NCBI RefSeq assembly: GCF_018882215.1
Contig: NZ_JACVOX010000003.1
Span: 124,001-188,000 of the forward strand
Reading direction: 5' to 3'
Source of the DNA: Polynucleobacter sp. AP-Kaivos-20-H2
GTDB lineage: Bacteria > Pseudomonadota > Gammaproteobacteria > Burkholderiales > Burkholderiaceae
Length of the DNA stretch: 64,000 bases
The stretch's first letter is position 1. Each line of letters opens with the position of its first letter. The position numbers were made by a program, and so were the translations under genes. The notes beneath the pieces were generated by a model that saw only the letters and a program-made list of their open reading frames with translations, was not told where the DNA came from and did not search any database. Of the stretch, positions 9,469-18,083 are shown piece after piece.

Positions 9469-9545
9469 TGGCAGGGGAAGAAGGATTCGAACCTTCGCAT
9501 GCTGGAATCAAAATCCAGTGCCTTAACCAGCTTGGCGATTCCCCT
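9469..9545 (-). tRNA. tRNA-Gln (anticodon UUG)
   Basis: The minus strand folds as a full cloverleaf of 77 bases with encoded CCA. The acceptor pairs are AGGGGAA with TTCCCCT, the D arm starts at GCCAAGCTGG, the anticodon stem CTGGA/TCCAG holds loop TTTTGAT with anticodon TTG (plus-strand 9509-9511), and the T arm contains GGTTCGAATCC. It reads CAA codons. The 5' end is only five bases after the ispE stop codon, so it is probably cut out of a longer transcript that also carries ispE and prs. Confidence 0.97.
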
Positions 9546-9550
9546 ACAGG

Positions 9551-10429
9551 TCAATCTGAAGAAATCAAATTGTAAGCGGGATTTTTATTTAGCCCCCGAA
9601 CAACCCGACCTACCCACCCTTCAGGAAGATTTTGTAGAAGATTTTCTAGTTTTGCGTTATCAGTCTTAGGGTCTAAGGCTGCAAATACGCTACTTCCAGA
9701 ACCAGACATTCGGGGCTGTGAGCCCGGTACTACCTGGGTAATCCAATCCAAAGCTTGCTTCACTTCTGGGCAAATCCGCATCGCTACAGCCTGACAATCA
9801 TTCGATTGATATAACAATGGCGATGCAAGAAAGCCATCAATTGTAATCTGAGCGTGATCTCGGGTCAATTCCGGGTCTTGAAAAATGCTTGAGGTTGCGA
9901 TGCCCTGATTGGGAAATATCACCAAAAAATCAGGGGTTTGGAGGGAAATTTCTTGAATTTTCTCCCCAATGCCTTCAACAAAGGCATTTTGACCAAAAAT
10001 GAAGAAGGGGACATCAGCACCTAGCTGAAGCCCTAGGGTGCAAAGCGTTTCTTTGGAGAGATTGAGATTCCAAAGGACGTTCAGACCAATCAATGTAGTT
10101 GCGGCATCAGAGGATCCGCCCCCCATGCCTGCACCCATCGGGATTTCTTTGTGAAGATTAATTTCAACACCAACCTCAATCTTGCAAAAATCTTTTAGTA
10201 GATTAGCTGCGCGAACTACCAAATCTTGTTCGGGCAGCACTCCTGGAATGGGATTAATGCGGCGCACTTCATTTTCAGAAATGCGTTTTAAGTGGATGGT
10301 GTCACACCAGTCAATCAGTTGAAAGACGGATTGGAGCAGGTGATAACCGTCTGCTCTTCGTCCGACGATGTGTAAAAAAAGATTGAGCTTAGCCGGCGAA
10401 CGAAGAGATAAAAAATCGTGTTTCGCCAT
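9551..10429 (-). CDS. ispE: 4-diphosphocytidyl-2-C-methyl-D-erythritol kinase
   Basis: IspE phosphorylates CDP-methylerythritol in the MEP pathway to isoprenoids. The protein has 292 residues of the GHMP kinase family: an N-terminal SPAKLNLFLHIVGRRADGYH block with the conserved lysine and histidine, the glycine-rich ATP loop IPMGAGMGGGSSDAA, and the C-terminal RMSGSGSSVFA motif. It follows the TPR-LolB fusion gene by 11 bases and precedes tRNA-Gln by five, so these genes appear to form one transcription unit. Confidence 0.97.
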   Translation of the reverse strand: MAKHDFLSLRSPAKLNLFLHIVGRRADGYHLLQSVFQLIDWCDTIHLKRISENEVRRINPIPGVLPEQDLVVRAANLLKDFCKIEVGVEINLHKEIPMGAGMGGGSSDAATTLIGLNVLWNLNLSKETLCTLGLQLGADVPFFIFGQNAFVEGIGEKIQEISLQTPDFLVIFPNQGIATSSIFQDPELTRDHAQITIDGFLASPLLYQSNDCQAVAMRICPEVKQALDWITQVVPGSQPRMSGSGSSVFAALDPKTDNAKLENLLQNLPEGWVGRVVRGLNKNPAYNLISSD

Positions 10430-10440
10430 TGTTCTTTTAC

Positions 10441-11934
10441 TTAGTCATTCGGGCGGTCAAACACGAGGCGTATATCAATCGATCCGATATTCGAGCTGCG
10501 GGTCATTGTGAGCTTTTCGAGACGATTGGTATTGCTCCAGGTGTAAACCAAGTCCCAACCATCCTGACTAATTTTGCTAACTTGACCTTTTGCATTTCTA
10601 TCAACACTTGCTTCACTTCCAGGTCGCACTTCGCCTCTTAACCAGTTTGATAATCCGCGCGCTGGTAGTGGTAGGCCTAATGTATTTTGCACTAAGGTAT
10701 CTGCATCAACTGCAGTCACTACTTTGCCATCACTTTCGAGCGTGGCTTCACCTGGCGTAATGGTAATTTTGGCAATCGAGCCACCCATGGGATTTCGTAT
10801 TTCTAAAACATCTTTTAATGCTTCTTGAGTCAAGGTAAAACCACCAGAGCCACCTTGGTTTTGAGACTCAGTTAAGCCAATGATTTTGACGGCAAAGCGC
10901 CCATCCCATGATCCCTTAGATGCTTGGTCATTCCTTGCCCAGTCTGGCTTTAGACGTTGTAAGGTTTCTTTCAGGGTTGGATTATTGGTGTCTATTTTTT
11001 GTCCCTGGCGCCACATCTCTTCTGCTTCCGCACGGCGATTCATAGCCCACAACACTTCACCGGTATGAGCCGCAATATCCGCTTCTGGTTTCATAGCAAA
11101 TGCTTGTTGTAATTGCTCTAATGCAAGGGCGTTTTTACCGAGACGAAAATTGACCCAGCCCAAGCTGTCCAAAATAAAACTATCTTTTGGAGATAGTTGA
11201 TGCGCTTTACTGATGAGCGCATATGCCTCAGGTAACTTCATATTGCGGTCGGCTAAAGAATAGCCAAGGGCATTCAGGGAATTTACATCGTTTGGGTTCT
11301 TGCGCAAAATATCACGCAAGGTTTTTTCCATCACATCCATGCGACCTACTTTTTCAGCAGACATGGCATAGGTATAAAGTAGGCCGGGATCTTTGGGTGG
11401 AATCTTGACAGTAGATGCGATTTCATAAAAAGCGCGCAAAGCATCTGACTCATCTTTCGCTTTAGCAAGCAATGCTTGCAATTGCAAAAGAGTGTTTTCT
11501 TGTTGGGCAGGAGTTTGTTGGCGCAATATGGTAATTGCTGGCTTGACGGCATCAGACCAACGATTGCTTAAGATCAACAGTGTTACCAGGACTTCTTTAG
11601 GTTTGGTATCTGAGACTGGAGAGAGTTCATCCCAAGTTTTGGCAGCTTGCATGGCTAAATCTGGGGAGCCGCCTGCAATTGCAATTTCCATCGCTCTTTG
11701 GGCAAGCCTGGGGTCCTGGTATTGGCGCGCCATCTCCAGATAGGTGTTGTAAGCCAAGCCAGCCTCACCCCGCTGAAGGGCGATTTCGGAGGCGAGCACC
11801 TCAAAGACCGCTTCGCCAGATTGCAATCCATTTGCCTGGGTTTGGGCATGGGCTGATGAAATGACTCCACCAGTGAGGGCCGCCAGGAATAAACCCTTTA
11901 AAAGGGGTTTCAGTGTGAATTTACTCATAAGCAC
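10441..11934 (-). CDS. Fusion protein: secreted TPR domain plus LolB-type lipoprotein-receptor domain
   Basis: One unbroken frame of 497 residues. Residues 1-30 are a signal peptide with a signal peptidase I-like site (SSAHA-QT) and no lipobox cysteine. Residues about 60-320 are helical TPR-like repeats (for example NSLNALGYSLADR, DSFILDSLGWVNFRLGK). Residues about 340-495 match LolB: WDGRFAVKI, GGFTLTQE, EIRNPMGGSIAKITITPG, GLPLPARGLSNWLRG, ISQDGWDLVYTW and a final IRLVFDRP. LolB inserts lipoproteins into the outer membrane and is normally itself a small lipoprotein. In Burkholderia relatives a TPR gene and lolB are usually separate neighbours beside ispE. The 29-base gap to mutM suggests a shared divergent promoter. 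Confidence 0.85.
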   Translation of the reverse strand: MLMSKFTLKPLLKGLFLAALTGGVISSAHAQTQANGLQSGEAVFEVLASEIALQRGEAGLAYNTYLEMARQYQDPRLAQRAMEIAIAGGSPDLAMQAAKTWDELSPVSDTKPKEVLVTLLILSNRWSDAVKPAITILRQQTPAQQENTLLQLQALLAKAKDESDALRAFYEIASTVKIPPKDPGLLYTYAMSAEKVGRMDVMEKTLRDILRKNPNDVNSLNALGYSLADRNMKLPEAYALISKAHQLSPKDSFILDSLGWVNFRLGKNALALEQLQQAFAMKPEADIAAHTGEVLWAMNRRAEAEEMWRQGQKIDTNNPTLKETLQRLKPDWARNDQASKGSWDGRFAVKIIGLTESQNQGGSGGFTLTQEALKDVLEIRNPMGGSIAKITITPGEATLESDGKVVTAVDADTLVQNTLGLPLPARGLSNWLRGEVRPGSEASVDRNAKGQVSKISQDGWDLVYTWSNTNRLEKLTMTRSSNIGSIDIRLVFDRPND

Positions 11935-11963
11935 ATTCTAATATGCGAATCTACAATCCATTT

Positions 11964-12800
11964 ATGCCAGAACTTCCAGAAGTAGAAGTCACCCGATTAG
12001 GAATCGCCCCCCATCTTGAGGGGCGCAAGGTCAGCGCCGTCAAGATTATTGATGGACGCTTGCGTTGGCCAGTGCCCGCCAACCTCTCTAAAAGCTTGCC
12101 TGGGCAAACAGTGCATGCCATTGAGAGGCGTGGGAAGTATCTTCTATTACAAATGGATACGGGCTATTTGCTGATTCATTTGGGGATGACGGGAACTTTG
12201 CGCGTGCTCCCAAGCTCGGACCCCCTCAAGATTCATGATCGCGTGACGCTAGAGTTCGGTAAGTTCAGTTTGCGTTTACATGATCCACGAAAATTCGGCG
12301 CAGTCTTATGGCATCCCAAATCAAAAGGCCCTATTGAAGTATTTGCGCTTTTGCAAAAGTTAGGCGTTGAGCCATTTTCTCCAGAATTTGCGGGTGAGCT
12401 GGGCGCGGATATTTTGTATCAAAAATCCCGCAAACGCAGTGTTGCTGTGAAGCAGTTTCTTTTGGCAGGGCAAGCGGTTGTTGGTGTCGGCAATATTTAT
12501 TGTTCTGAAAGTTTATTTGAGGCGGGTATTCATCCAGCTAAAGCTGCAGGAAAACTCACACGTCCGCAATGCTCTCGTTTGGCTGAAGCGGTGAGATTGA
12601 TTTTGAAAAAGGCTATTGCAGCTGGCGGCAGTAGTTTGAAAGATTTTGTAAATAGCGATGGTGATCCGGGGCACTTTATGGTCCAAACCAAAGTCTATGA
12701 CCGCAAAGGCTTGCCGTGTAAGGTGTGTAAGTCGCCTATTAGTCAGATAGTGCAGGGCCAACGCTCCACTTATTTTTGTACTCAATGTCAAAAACGCTGA
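11964..12800 (+). CDS. mutM: Formamidopyrimidine-DNA glycosylase
   Basis: MutM removes 8-oxoguanine and formamidopyrimidines and cuts the abasic site. An in-frame ATG exists at 11943, but the start at 11964 is chosen because the enzyme needs proline right after the initiator methionine; this start gives M-PELPEVE with the catalytic Pro and Glu. ERRGKYLLLQ holds the conserved lysine. The C terminus is the zinc finger CKVC with CTQC at the very end. The coding sequence overlaps mutY by 16 bases, so the two oxidative-damage glycosylases are translated from one message. Confidence 0.97.
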   Translation: MPELPEVEVTRLGIAPHLEGRKVSAVKIIDGRLRWPVPANLSKSLPGQTVHAIERRGKYLLLQMDTGYLLIHLGMTGTLRVLPSSDPLKIHDRVTLEFGKFSLRLHDPRKFGAVLWHPKSKGPIEVFALLQKLGVEPFSPEFAGELGADILYQKSRKRSVAVKQFLLAGQAVVGVGNIYCSESLFEAGIHPAKAAGKLTRPQCSRLAEAVRLILKKAIAAGGSSLKDFVNSDGDPGHFMVQTKVYDRKGLPCKVCKSPISQIVQGQRSTYFCTQCQKR

Positions 12801-13930
12801 TTAACACATTTGCATCAAAGCTTGTTGCTTGGCATGTGATCAGTGGGCGCTCAGGCTTGCCTTGGCAAGGTAATCGAGATCCTTATGCAGTGTGGGTTTC
12901 AGAAATCATGTTGCAACAAACTCAAGTAGCCACTGTACTTGAGCGCTACCCACGTTTTATGAAACGCTTTCCAACAGTTAAAAAATTAGCCGCTGCTGAT
13001 ATCGACGAGGTATTGGCCGAGTGGGCGGGATTAGGATATTACTCGCGCGCTAGAAATCTACACGCGTGTGCAAAGCAAGTCATGACAGAGTTCGGCGGTA
13101 AGTTTCCAAGTGACCCCATTTTGCTTGAGCAATTAAAAGGGATTGGGCGATCTACAGCTGGCGCAATCGCTGCATTTGCTTTTCATGAGCGAGCACCTAT
13201 TTTGGATGCAAATGTGAAACGCATTCTGGCACGTTTATTTGCGATTGAAGGTGCGATACAAGATAAGAAGATCAACGATCGACTATGGGATTTAGCAATA
13301 GATTTACTACCAACTAAACCTGCAGATATGCCGGTCTATACCCAGGCGCTGATGGACTTTGGCGCTACTTGGTGTACGTCACGCAAACCAGTATGTTTAG
13401 CATCTGAAAAAAAATGCCCATTCGCAAAAGACTGCCAAGCCAATTTAAGCGATCAAGTTCTTTTGCTTCCACAAAAAACCAAGAAGACCAAATCCCCAGA
13501 ATTTGATTGCAATATGTTGTTGATGCGTTCGGGTAACTCTATCCTCTTGCAAAAGCGCCCAAGTAAAGCTATCTGGGGCGGTCTGTGGTCTTTGCCTGAG
13601 GGGCCGTGGACTCCTCGGGTAGCTCGAACAAAAGTTATTGAGATAAGCCCACAGGAATTATTTACAGCTACATTGCCTGAAGAAAAATTGGCGGCCCTTA
13701 CAAAAGCTTGTAAAGCCATAAAGCAGACCGAAGAAATTAAGCATGTCTTTACGCACAGACGCTTGTGGATGCAGATATGGCAGGTAAGCGCTCCAAAAGA
13801 GTTGGCCTTCTTAAATCCAGATCTGAAGTGGGTGCCGTTGGCTCAGCTAGGGCGCCATGGTCTGCCGCAGCCGATTAAGCTTTTGCTGCAGGAATTGAAT
13901 CTAGTTCGCGGTGACGATCTAAAAAATTAA
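12785..13930 (+). CDS. mutY: A/G-specific adenine glycosylase
   Basis: MutY excises adenine opposite 8-oxoguanine, the partner step to MutM. About 381 residues: VSEIMLQQTQVATVLERYPRF (catalytic Glu), the helix-hairpin-helix LKGIGRSTAGAIAAFAF with LDANVKRILAR (catalytic Asp), an iron-sulfur loop, and a C-terminal Nudix-like domain (HVFTHRRLWMQIW). The ATG at 12785 is preferred over TTG 12776. The four cluster cysteines at 13373-13435 are spaced C-x6-C-x6-C-x5-C, while the usual pattern is C-x6-C-x2-C-x5-C; the extra residues lie over an eight-A run. The 3' end overlaps convergent rapZ by 56 bases. Confidence 0.96.
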   Translation: MSKTLINTFASKLVAWHVISGRSGLPWQGNRDPYAVWVSEIMLQQTQVATVLERYPRFMKRFPTVKKLAAADIDEVLAEWAGLGYYSRARNLHACAKQVMTEFGGKFPSDPILLEQLKGIGRSTAGAIAAFAFHERAPILDANVKRILARLFAIEGAIQDKKINDRLWDLAIDLLPTKPADMPVYTQALMDFGATWCTSRKPVCLASEKKCPFAKDCQANLSDQVLLLPQKTKKTKSPEFDCNMLLMRSGNSILLQKRPSKAIWGGLWSLPEGPWTPRVARTKVIEISPQELFTATLPEEKLAALTKACKAIKQTEEIKHVFTHRRLWMQIWQVSAPKELAFLNPDLKWVPLAQLGRHGLPQPIKLLLQELNLVRGDDLKN

Positions 13931-14765
13931 GCTGCAAGTCCATCAGGTCCTTTTGGGCGCGGAAGTGTTCACTCAGGCGGCCTACGAGATAGACAGAGCG
14001 ATGTTGGCCACCAGTACAACCAATAGCAACCGTTAAATAACTGCGACCATCAGCAATGTAATGGGGCAACCACTTGTTAATGAATTGGGTGATGTCGGAT
14101 TCCATGCTCATGACTTCTGGAATTTTTCCCAGAAATTCCTTAACGGGCTTGTCATTGCCGGTCAGTGGTCTGAGCGCTTTGTCATAGTGTGGGTTTGGTA
14201 GACAACGCACATCAAAAACTAAGTCCGCTTCGCTGGGCACACCCTTTTTAAAGCCAAATGATTCAAAAACTACTGTGAGACCTACCGGTTTGTCTTTGAG
14301 GAGATCTTGAATCCAGGAACGCAGTGCATGAGCAGGTAGGTTGCTGGTATCGATGCTGTGCGCTTGGGCACGTAGGGGCTCGAGCAAATTACGCTCTTTA
14401 TCAATTGCCTCAATCAGAGTTGCCGATTGAGATTGTTTGCCATTAGTGGATAAGGGGTGGCGACGACGGGTTTCTGAGAAGCGTTGCACCAAAGTATTGG
14501 TATCGGCATTCAGGAATACCACTCTGACCTGATGATTTTTTCGTAGGTTCTCGAGAATGGACGGCAAGTTTGCAATGGATTGTCCGCGACGAGCATCTAT
14601 GGCGACCGCAACTTGCTCGCACTTTTCTTTTTCAAGAGTGGAGATGAGGTTTTCAAGAAGTGAGACAGGAAGATTGTCTACGCAGTCATAGCCAGCATCT
14701 TCAAAAGCCCTCAGGGCTACTGATTTACCTGAGCCTGAGATTCCGGTAATCAGATTGATCTGCAT
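13875..14765 (-). CDS. rapZ: RNase adapter protein RapZ
   Basis: RapZ is a nucleotide-binding adapter that, in E. coli, guides RNase E to the sRNA GlmZ and so adjusts glucosamine-6-phosphate synthase. The 296-residue protein has the P-loop GISGSGKS near the N terminus and the conserved C-terminal region FDVRCLPNPHYD and VAIGCTGGQHRSVYL. It follows hprK by three bases and is the last gene of the ptsN-hprK-rapZ cluster. Whether a GlmZ-type target exists here cannot be seen in the window. Confidence 0.95.
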   Translation of the reverse strand: MQINLITGISGSGKSVALRAFEDAGYDCVDNLPVSLLENLISTLEKEKCEQVAVAIDARRGQSIANLPSILENLRKNHQVRVVFLNADTNTLVQRFSETRRRHPLSTNGKQSQSATLIEAIDKERNLLEPLRAQAHSIDTSNLPAHALRSWIQDLLKDKPVGLTVVFESFGFKKGVPSEADLVFDVRCLPNPHYDKALRPLTGNDKPVKEFLGKIPEVMSMESDITQFINKWLPHYIADGRSYLTVAIGCTGGQHRSVYLVGRLSEHFRAQKDLMDLQLNFLDRHRELDSIPAAKA

Positions 14766-14768
14766 AGC

Positions 14769-15755
14769 TTAGAGTAGGCGTCCTTGGGACTTTGAGGATT
14801 CTGACTCCGCATTCATCTGAATACGTTGACGCTCGATAAATTCTTTTAAGGTATCGATACCGCGCAATTGCAAAATGGTATTGCGTACAGCAGCTTCAAC
14901 TAATACGGCTAAGTTGCGACCTGCAGCCACCTGAATTTTGACCGTTCGAATTGGGATGCCTAGTACATCAATATGTTGAGTCTCGAGGGGTAGACGCTCA
15001 AATTCGCCATCGGTTCTACGAACGAGCTGAACAATGAGGCGCAGTTTTAATTTGCGACGCACTGCGGTTTCACCAAAGATCGTCCGAATGTCGAGCAATC
15101 CCAGTCCGCGTACCTCAAGTAGGTTGCGTAAGATGACGGGGCAGCGACCCTCAATGTAATCAGGCCCAAGACGTGCAAAATCAACCGCATCATCGGCCAC
15201 CAATCCATGTCCACGAGAAATGAGTTCGAGGCCTAATTCACTTTTACCTAGGCCAGATTCGCCAGTAAGAAGTACACCCAAGCCCAGAATATCCATGAAG
15301 ACACCATGCATTGTGATTTGAGGGGCACCAATTTTAGTTAAGTAAGTGCGTAAATGGTCAATCACTTCCGCAGCAGAAATAGCGGTGGTAAATAGTGGCG
15401 TTGAGGAGCGCTGGCAGAATAGTTGCAAGTCTGGATCCGCACTCTTGCCATCAGCCACAATGACACAAGGCGGCATCTTGGAGATCAAGCTAGCAATTTG
15501 CTCTTGCCTTTGTTTTGGCTCCAAAGCTGCGTGATATTCAACCTCTTGCTCGCCGAAGATTTGAATACGGCTTGGGTGAATAAGGTTTAAGTGACCCACT
15601 AAGTCGGAGCTGGCCGCAGCTATTTTTACAGCTTCTGGTGGGAAGGTGCGGTCGGCGCCCTCAAGACCGCCAATCCAAGACAGCTTTAATTCTGAAACAT
15701 TGTCATCAAAAATCTGCTGAGCAGTTACTCCTTCTAGGAGTAATGGCTGAGTCAT
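14769..15755 (-). CDS. hprK: HPr kinase/phosphorylase
   Basis: HprK phosphorylates and dephosphorylates a serine of HPr in the PTS. The protein (328 residues from the ATG at 15755) has the Walker A motif [19 protein letters not shown], the VADD metal site and the C-terminal signature [16 protein letters not shown] longer frame opens at 15788, but the ATG at 15755 overlaps the TGA of ptsN as ATGA and gives the usual length. HprK in a Gram-negative is common in Burkholderiales, where it is linked with PtsN. No HPr or enzyme I gene is in the window. Confidence 0.95.
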   Translation of the reverse strand: MTQPLLLEGVTAQQIFDDNVSELKLSWIGGLEGADRTFPPEAVKIAAASSDLVGHLNLIHPSRIQIFGEQEVEYHAALEPKQRQEQIASLISKMPPCVIVADGKSADPDLQLFCQRSSTPLFTTAISAAEVIDHLRTYLTKIGAPQITMHGVFMDILGLGVLLTGESGLGKSELGLELISRGHGLVADDAVDFARLGPDYIEGRCPVILRNLLEVRGLGLLDIRTIFGETAVRRKLKLRLIVQLVRRTDGEFERLPLETQHIDVLGIPIRTVKIQVAAGRNLAVLVEAAVRNTILQLRGIDTLKEFIERQRIQMNAESESSKSQGRLL

Positions 15756-16213
15756 TTTGCTGTACCCCAGTGTTGTAAGAGTTCGCAAACCTTTAAGGGG
15801 TCTGCAGTAGACGATAAGGTCTCGCGAGCATCGGCATCGGACAGTAGCTGAGCAATCGAAGACAAAATTTCTAAATGTTGTTGGGTGGCTTTTTCTGGCA
15901 CCAGCAAGAAAATCAGGATGGAAACCGCTTCACCATCCGGAGCTGCAAACTCAATGGGGTTTTGCAGTCTCATAAAAGCTGCGCTTGGCTGCTTTAGGCC
16001 TTTCACACGACCGTGAGGGATGGCTACACCAGCGCCGAGCGCGGTAGAACCTAAATCTTCACGAGCATTGAGGAACTCTATAACGGAGTTTGCTGTTATT
16101 CCTGTTTGTTTAGAAAACAGTTCTCCAGCGGCTGCAAATGCATCAGCCCTGCTTGTGGCGGGGACGTCTAATGCAATGCAGTCGGGAGTAAAAAGATTGG
16201 TCAGGGCATTCAT
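15752..16213 (-). CDS. ptsN: Nitrogen-PTS EIIA protein PtsN
   Basis: The protein has 153 residues of the fructose/mannitol EIIA fold. The phosphorylated histidine is in GVAIPHGRV near residue 70, inside [11 protein letters not shown]. PtsN is a regulatory phosphoacceptor rather than a sugar transporter; in other proteobacteria it affects potassium uptake and nitrogen/carbon balance. It is translationally coupled to hprK by a 4-base overlap and lies downstream of hpf. In many proteobacteria ptsN lies in the rpoN operon, but no rpoN gene is found on its upstream side here. Confidence 0.95.
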   Translation of the reverse strand: MNALTNLFTPDCIALDVPATSRADAFAAAGELFSKQTGITANSVIEFLNAREDLGSTALGAGVAIPHGRVKGLKQPSAAFMRLQNPIEFAAPDGEAVSILIFLLVPEKATQQHLEILSSIAQLLSDADARETLSSTADPLKVCELLQHWGTAK

Positions 16214-16246
16214 GTGAATTGATTATAGGTGTCCTGAAGTACTAGA

Positions 16247-16570
16247 TCACTCAAAATGCTTTTCGTGGTGATGATCTTGAATCTTTTCTTTATGTTTAAC
16301 CACTTGACGCTCTAACTTATCAACTACTGCATCCATAGCATGGTAAAGGTCGGCATTGTGTGCTTCAGCGAACAGATCTTTCCCTTTGAGATGAATGGTG
16401 ATCTCGGCGCTTTGACGGAGGTCCTTCTCCTTAGCCTTGTCTACTACCAGGAAGGCGGACGCATCAATAACGTGATCGAAGTGCTTACGAATTTTGGCTA
16501 GACCCGCCTCAAGATGAGAGCGCATGGCAGGGGTAACTTCCACGTGACGGCTATTAATTTTCAAATTCAT
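16247..16570 (-). CDS. hpf: Ribosome hibernation-promoting factor (HPF/RaiA family)
   Basis: This 107-residue protein starts MNLKINSRHVEVTPAMRSHLE and has the S30AE-type beta-alpha fold with conserved ITIHLKGKDLFAEA and a lysine/histidine-rich tail. The short length marks it as the HPF/YfiA type without the long C-terminal dimerisation domain. It binds the 30S decoding region and keeps ribosomes inactive in stationary phase. An AAAGGAG ribosome-binding site precedes the start codon. It leads the hpf-ptsN-hprK-rapZ cluster. Confidence 0.94.
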   Translation of the reverse strand: MNLKINSRHVEVTPAMRSHLEAGLAKIRKHFDHVIDASAFLVVDKAKEKDLRQSAEITIHLKGKDLFAEAHNADLYHAMDAVVDKLERQVVKHKEKIQDHHHEKHFE

Positions 16571-16754
16571 TAGCGACTCCTTTTATAGATGCGTGCGCAT
16601 AGTCATGCCCGGGGTACGCAGCAAGCCCCTGAAATTTTTTGTGCTGTTTTTTTTGGAAAATAAACCATGAGCCTCCAGCGTATCAGCGAATTTGCCGAAA
16701 ACCAAGAGGGAAGTGCAATTTTTATTACTTTAAAAGCGGGAAGCCTTGTCTGGC
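16571..16754. other. 184-base gap between lptB and hpf, site where relatives carry rpoN
   Basis: No open frame of note and no recognisable piece of the sigma-54 gene is seen on either strand. The minus strand holds the AAAGGAG site of hpf near 16575-16585 and an eight-T run (plus strand) around 16646-16654. I see no convincing promoter boxes. Relatives such as Ralstonia and Burkholderia usually have rpoN at this point. Confidence 0.6.
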
Positions 16755-17522
16755 TTACATCCGGAAGTTTTCGCCCAGATAAACTCTGCGGACAGCATCG
16801 TTCTGAATAATCTGATCAGGCTTACCTTCGGCCAATACGCTACCTTCACTGATGATGTAAGCGTGGTCACAGATACCTAGGGTTTCGCGGACGTTGTGGT
16901 CGGTAATGAGCACCCCAATTTGGCGGTCCCGCAGGAAGCGCACAATGCGCTGGATTTCCCCAACAGCAATAGGGTCAACACCAGCAAAGGGCTCATCTAG
17001 CAGGATAAATTTTGGCTGGGAAGCTAGCGCTCTCGCAATTTCTACCCGCCTACGTTCACCACCCGATAGGGAGAGGGCTGGGTTATTGCGCAGATGACTA
17101 ATTTGGAGTTCGCCTAAGAGCTCATCAAGGCGATTGGCAATTTCGGCCTTAGTAAGGGGTTTGCCGCCTTGAGCTTGAAGCTCTAAGACTGCCTGAATAT
17201 TTTCAGCTACGTTGAGCTTTCTAAATACAGAGGCTTCTTGTGGCAAATAGGAGAGACCCATTCGAGCGCGTTCATGAATCGGTAAATGCGTAATATCTGC
17301 GCCGTCTAAAACGATATTTCCACCATCGAGTGGGACTAGTCCAACAATCATGTAGAACGAAGTTGTTTTGCCTGCTCCATTTGGGCCGAGTAGTCCTACC
17401 ACTTCACCGCATCTAACTTGTACGGATACATCACGAACCACGGTTCTTGAGCCATACCGTTTTTTTAGGTTATGGGCGCTTAGTGTGGGAGCATTATCGA
17501 TGTGGGCTAAATCCGCTGTCAT
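16755..17522 (-). CDS. lptB: LPS export ABC transporter ATP-binding protein LptB
   Basis: LptB is the cytoplasmic ATPase of the LptB2FGC complex that lifts lipopolysaccharide out of the inner membrane. The 255 residues contain [18 protein letters not shown] (Walker A), [15 protein letters not shown] (signature), [15 protein letters not shown] (Walker B) and an H-loop in [11 protein letters not shown]. It overlaps lptA by four bases. The lptF and lptG genes are not in the window. Confidence 0.97.
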   Translation of the reverse strand: MTADLAHIDNAPTLSAHNLKKRYGSRTVVRDVSVQVRCGEVVGLLGPNGAGKTTSFYMIVGLVPLDGGNIVLDGADITHLPIHERARMGLSYLPQEASVFRKLNVAENIQAVLELQAQGGKPLTKAEIANRLDELLGELQISHLRNNPALSLSGGERRRVEIARALASQPKFILLDEPFAGVDPIAVGEIQRIVRFLRDRQIGVLITDHNVRETLGICDHAYIISEGSVLAEGKPDQIIQNDAVRRVYLGENFRM

Positions 17523-18082
17523 TTCTCTAGGGTTGCTTTTCGTCTTGGTGAAAGGATAGCTCTTGCTAAGGGCAGATCATCTGGTTTTGCATCTTTAGGA
17601 GGCGTGACATGATAGTACTGCTTTACGTCATCGTACTCAATTTTCCAGCCCTTTAATTGATCAAGCATTTGCATATTGAGCAAGCGCTTCAAGCTGGCAT
17701 CGCCTGTCAACGTTAGAAACTCAGTCTTAGCGTCATAGGTAACCTGGGCACCACGGCCTTGCATGAATTCATCTGCAAGGCCTTCGCGACGTTGTCTAAA
17801 GCTCGCAACTGCTTCTGGAGTGCCCACGACATCGACAAACTCATAACCCTGAGGATCCACTTCAATGTGGCCATCCTCACCAGTAACAATAATGCTGCCT
17901 TTGATCAGCAGTACCTGACCATTGAGGTCATAGATTTGCTTAACGTCGTTTACAGAAACTTTTTCCGCTTCCAGAATGACGGGTTTGTCTTGGTCTGCTT
18001 TTTCTGCGAACGACAAAGATGCGTGGGAGAGCCCAAAGCTCAGGAGCGCAAGGCGAACAAATAAAATTTTCACTGATACCAT
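17519..18082 (-). CDS. lptA: LPS transport periplasmic protein LptA
   Basis: LptA forms the periplasmic bridge carrying LPS to LptD. A longer frame opens at 18172, but the ATG at 18082 gives a standard signal peptide ([22 protein letters not shown]) and starts one base past the lptC stop codon. The mature domain shows the OstA repeat features [21 protein letters not shown] and [10 protein letters not shown]. About 187 residues, usual for the family. The lptC-lptA-lptB order is conserved. Confidence 0.94.
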   Translation of the reverse strand: MVSVKILFVRLALLSFGLSHASLSFAEKADQDKPVILEAEKVSVNDVKQIYDLNGQVLLIKGSIIVTGEDGHIEVDPQGYEFVDVVGTPEAVASFRQRREGLADEFMQGRGAQVTYDAKTEFLTLTGDASLKRLLNMQMLDQLKGWKIEYDDVKQYYHVTPPKDAKPDDLPLARAILSPRRKATLEK

Positions 18083-18083
18083 T

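Noticed and set aside
9421..9669. An 82-codon plus-strand open frame covering the tRNA-Gln region
   Set aside because: It is antisense to a clear tRNA and the end of ispE, with no ribosome-binding site or family resemblance.
11943..11963. Upstream ATG for mutM
   Set aside because: Using it would put six extra residues before the catalytic proline, which must be residue 2; the ATG at 11964 is the functional start.
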